From: Betaproteobacteria bacterium
GTDB lineage: Bacteria; Pseudomonadota; Gammaproteobacteria; Burkholderiales; Burkholderiaceae_C
NCBI GenBank assembly: GCA_009923345.1
Contig: RFTR01000028.1
Span: 1-15,457, forward strand
Direction: 5' to 3'
DNA length: 15,457 nt
In this document: in pieces, positions 13,196-15,457 of the stretch
Position numbering within the stretch: the first letter of the stretch is position 1
How the letters are laid out: every line of letters begins with the position of its first letter
Notes under the pieces: generated by a model
The model's input: the letters and a program-made list of their open reading frames with translations, nothing else
Told to the model about the DNA's origin: nothing
Database searches by the model: none
Made by a program: the position numbers and the translations under genes

Positions 13196-15457
13196 ATGAA
13201 CGCACCCCTGCCGGAACATATCCGCCGCGCTTTAGAAAACGTCACGCTGGATGACAAATACAGCTTAGACGTCGGTCGCGCTTTCATGAGTGGTGTGCAG
13301 GCTTTGGTCAAGTTGCCAATGTTGCAACGCCAGCGCGATACCTTGCAGGGCAAGAACACAGCCGGTTTTATCAGTGGTTACCGCGGCTCGCCTCTTGGAA
13401 CTTACGACCAAGCCTTGTGGAGGGCCAAAAAATATTTGCATGCGCAAAACATCGTGTTCCAGCCCGGTGTGAATGAAGAGTTGGCGGCTACTGCCTTATG
13501 GGGCACACAGCAGCTGGGTTTTGCACCAGCAGGCAGCAACAAATTTGATGGCGTCTTTGGCATTTGGTATGGCAAAGGCCCAGGTGTAGACCGTTGTGCC
13601 GATGTGTTCAAACACGCCAACATGGCCGGTACCACGCCTTGGGGTGGCGTGTTGGCTGTGGCGGGCGACGACCATGTGGCGAAAAGCTCCACGGCAGCAC
13701 ACCAAAGCGACCATATTTTTAAAGCGTGTGGCACACCTGTGTTTTTCCCTGCCAGTGTGCAAGATATTTTGGATTTGGGTTTGCATGCATTTGCTATGAG
13801 TCGTTTCTCCGGCATTTGGTCGGGCATGAAAACCATCCAAGAAATTGTGGAGTCCAGTGCGACTGCGGTGATCGACCCTGAACGCGTCAAGATCGTGTTG
13901 CCTGACTTTGAGATGCCTGCAGGCGGCGTGCATATCCGTTGGCCGGATGATGCTTTGAGCCAGGAAGCGCGCCTGTTTGATTTCAAGTGGTACGCCGCCC
14001 TAGCCTACATACGCGCCAACCGCTTAAACCACAACGTGTTGCAAGGGCCAAATGACCGTTTTGGATTGATTGCCAGTGGCAAAGCCTACAACGACACGCG
14101 GCAAGCACTTTTAGATTTGGGCATAGATGACGACACTTGCCGTCGCATTGGTATTCGTTTGCATAAAGTGACGGTGGTGTGGCCGCTCGAAGCACAAGCT
14201 ACACGCGAATTTGCAACAGGCTTGCAAGAAATTTTGGTGGTCGAAGAAAAGCGCCAAGTCATTGAATACCAACTCAAAGAAGAGTTGTACAACTGGCGCT
14301 CCGATGTGCGCCCTGTGGTGCTAGGCAAATTCAACGAAGCTGACGAGGGTGGCGGTGAATGGTCGGTGCCCAATCCACGTGCTAGTACTTTGTTGCGTGC
14401 GAATGCCGACTTGAATCCATCTTTGATTGCCAAGGCCATTGCGCAGCGTTTACTGAAGTTGGGCGTGGACGCCGATGTCGCGTCGCGCATCAATGCGCAG
14501 CTCGCCATCATCACTGCCAAAGAGCAAGCGATGAGTGTGAGCGTGGTGACAGCAGACCGCCAACCTTGGTTTTGTTCTGGCTGCCCGCACAACACCAGCA
14601 CCAAAGTACCTGAAGGTTCACGCGCGATGGCGGGTATTGGTTGTCACTTCATGTCCTTGTGGATGGACCGCAGTACGGCGGGGTTTACCCAGATGGGTGG
14701 CGAAGGAACGCCGTGGGTTGGGCAACAGCCCTTCGTCAACGACCAGCATATTTTTGCGAATATTGGCGACGGCACCTACTTCCACAGCGGCATTTTGGCG
14801 GTGCGCCAAAGCGTGGCAGCTGGTGTCAACATCACTTACAAAATTTTGTACAACGATGCGGTGGCGATGACTGGTGGACAGCCTATTGGTGAGCGCTCTG
14901 AGGGCCACACCACTTTGCAAATTGCGCAAAGCATGCGCGCAGAAGGTGCCAAGCGCATTGCTATCGTGACCGACGAGCCAGAAAAATACGAAGGTGCCGA
15001 TTTGGTAGCCGACGTGAATGTGTACCACCGCACTCTGCTTGATCAAGTGCAGCGCGAAATGCGTGAGGTCAAAGGTTGCACCGTCATCATTTATGACCAA
15101 ACCTGTGCGACAGAAAAACGCCGCCGCCGCAAGCGTGGAACCATGGTCGATCCTGCAGTGCGCGTGTTGATCAACGATTTGGTGTGCGAAGGCTGTGGTG
15201 ATTGCGGTGTGCAAAGCAATTGCTTGAGCGTCGAACCGCTAGAGACAGAGTTTGGTCGCAAGCGCACCATCAACCAAAACACCTGCAACAAAGACACCAG
15301 TTGCTTGAAAGGCTTTTGCCCCAGCTTTGTAACGGTGGAAGGCGGGCAACTCAAGAAGAAGGCCAAAGGCGTTTCACGTATTGCTTTGCCAGAGATCGAA
15401 TTGCCTTTGCCTACATTGCCCCCAACCCAGCATGCATGGGGAACTGTTGTCGCAGGT
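13196..15457 (+). CDS. Indolepyruvate:ferredoxin oxidoreductase, fused form, partial
   Basis: Thiamine-diphosphate and iron-sulfur enzyme that oxidatively decarboxylates aryl-pyruvates (indole-, phenyl- or hydroxyphenylpyruvate) to aryl-acetyl-CoA, passing electrons to ferredoxin or another acceptor, in aromatic amino acid breakdown. The window holds 754 codons with no stop; fused family members are about 1150-1200 residues, so the gamma-type C-terminal domain is missing beyond the right edge. The pyrimidine-binding domain begins with TAGFISGYRGSPLGTYD (55-71). CSGCPHNTSTK and the TPP motif GDG (524-526) with Asn553 in LYNDAVAMTGGQ follow. Cysteine clusters are CEGCGDCGVQSNC from 664 and CNKDTSCLKGFC from 697, likely Fe-S ligands. 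The gene has its own ribosome site. It has no evident functional link to mltA. Exact substrate preference cannot be told. Confidence 0.93.
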   Translation, partial: MNAPLPEHIRRALENVTLDDKYSLDVGRAFMSGVQALVKLPMLQRQRDTLQGKNTAGFISGYRGSPLGTYDQALWRAKKYLHAQNIVFQPGVNEELAATALWGTQQLGFAPAGSNKFDGVFGIWYGKGPGVDRCADVFKHANMAGTTPWGGVLAVAGDDHVAKSSTAAHQSDHIFKACGTPVFFPASVQDILDLGLHAFAMSRFSGIWSGMKTIQEIVESSATAVIDPERVKIVLPDFEMPAGGVHIRWPDDALSQEARLFDFKWYAALAYIRANRLNHNVLQGPNDRFGLIASGKAYNDTRQALLDLGIDDDTCRRIGIRLHKVTVVWPLEAQATREFATGLQEILVVEEKRQVIEYQLKEELYNWRSDVRPVVLGKFNEADEGGGEWSVPNPRASTLLRANADLNPSLIAKAIAQRLLKLGVDADVASRINAQLAIITAKEQAMSVSVVTADRQPWFCSGCPHNTSTKVPEGSRAMAGIGCHFMSLWMDRSTAGFTQMGGEGTPWVGQQPFVNDQHIFANIGDGTYFHSGILAVRQSVAAGVNITYKILYNDAVAMTGGQPIGERSEGHTTLQIAQSMRAEGAKRIAIVTDEPEKYEGADLVADVNVYHRTLLDQVQREMREVKGCTVIIYDQTCATEKRRRRKRGTMVDPAVRVLINDLVCEGCGDCGVQSNCLSVEPLETEFGRKRTINQNTCNKDTSCLKGFCPSFVTVEGGQLKKKAKGVSRIALPEIELPLPTLPPTQHAWGTVVAG

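Noticed and set aside
14618..15214. 198-codon open frame on the minus strand
   Set aside because: Antisense to the TPP and Fe-S regions of the indolepyruvate oxidoreductase; His-rich shadow translation.

Overview
The window reads as chromosomal DNA of a betaproteobacterium, most likely Burkholderiales and probably family Comamonadaceae. This rests on the protein families and their sequence style: a stand-alone HldE C-terminal-type adenylyltransferase, glnE divergent from a YhdP/TIGR02099-type giant protein, a DctS/DctR-like (FixL/FixJ class) two-component pair, and a fused indolepyruvate ferredoxin oxidoreductase. I could not run a taxonomic search. GC is moderate and looks even across the window. 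I see no tRNA, rRNA, CRISPR array, insertion sequence, integrase or phage gene, and coding density is very high, with no gene-free stretch over 300 bases.

Layout: (1) Minus strand, left end to 1617: an exported glutathione peroxidase-like gene followed, with a TAATG stop/start overlap, by a COG2907-type FAD/NAD-binding oxidoreductase that runs off the left edge. (2) Plus strand 1713-2213: heptose-1-phosphate adenylyltransferase for LPS core precursor synthesis, convergent with glnE. (3) Minus strand 2229-5015: glnE, the adenylyltransferase/deadenylase of glutamine synthetase. (4) Plus strand 5028-11667: a tight run of yhdP-like gene, membrane sensor with PAS domain, histidine kinase core, and FixJ/DctR-like response regulator, joined by TGATG and ATGA overlaps and an 18-base gap. 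(5) Minus strand 11707-11853: a 48-residue one-helix membrane protein. (6) Plus strand 11852-13057: mltA lytic transglycosylase lipoprotein, whose start codon shares bases with that of the small protein. (7) Plus strand from 13196 past the right edge: fused indolepyruvate:ferredoxin oxidoreductase.

The content is mostly housekeeping and envelope related: LPS heptose, an AsmA-like envelope protein, murein turnover and peroxide defence, plus nitrogen regulation and aryl-pyruvate catabolism. The most notable observation is that the sensor kinase, normally one polypeptide, is split into two cistrons by what looks like an internal deletion with a frame change at about 10216-10231. The break produced an ATGA stop/start overlap, so both halves could still be translated. 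I did not find a convincing new multi-gene system; other points of interest are the CATG start-start overlap at mltA, the small membrane protein there, and the altered peroxidase motif.
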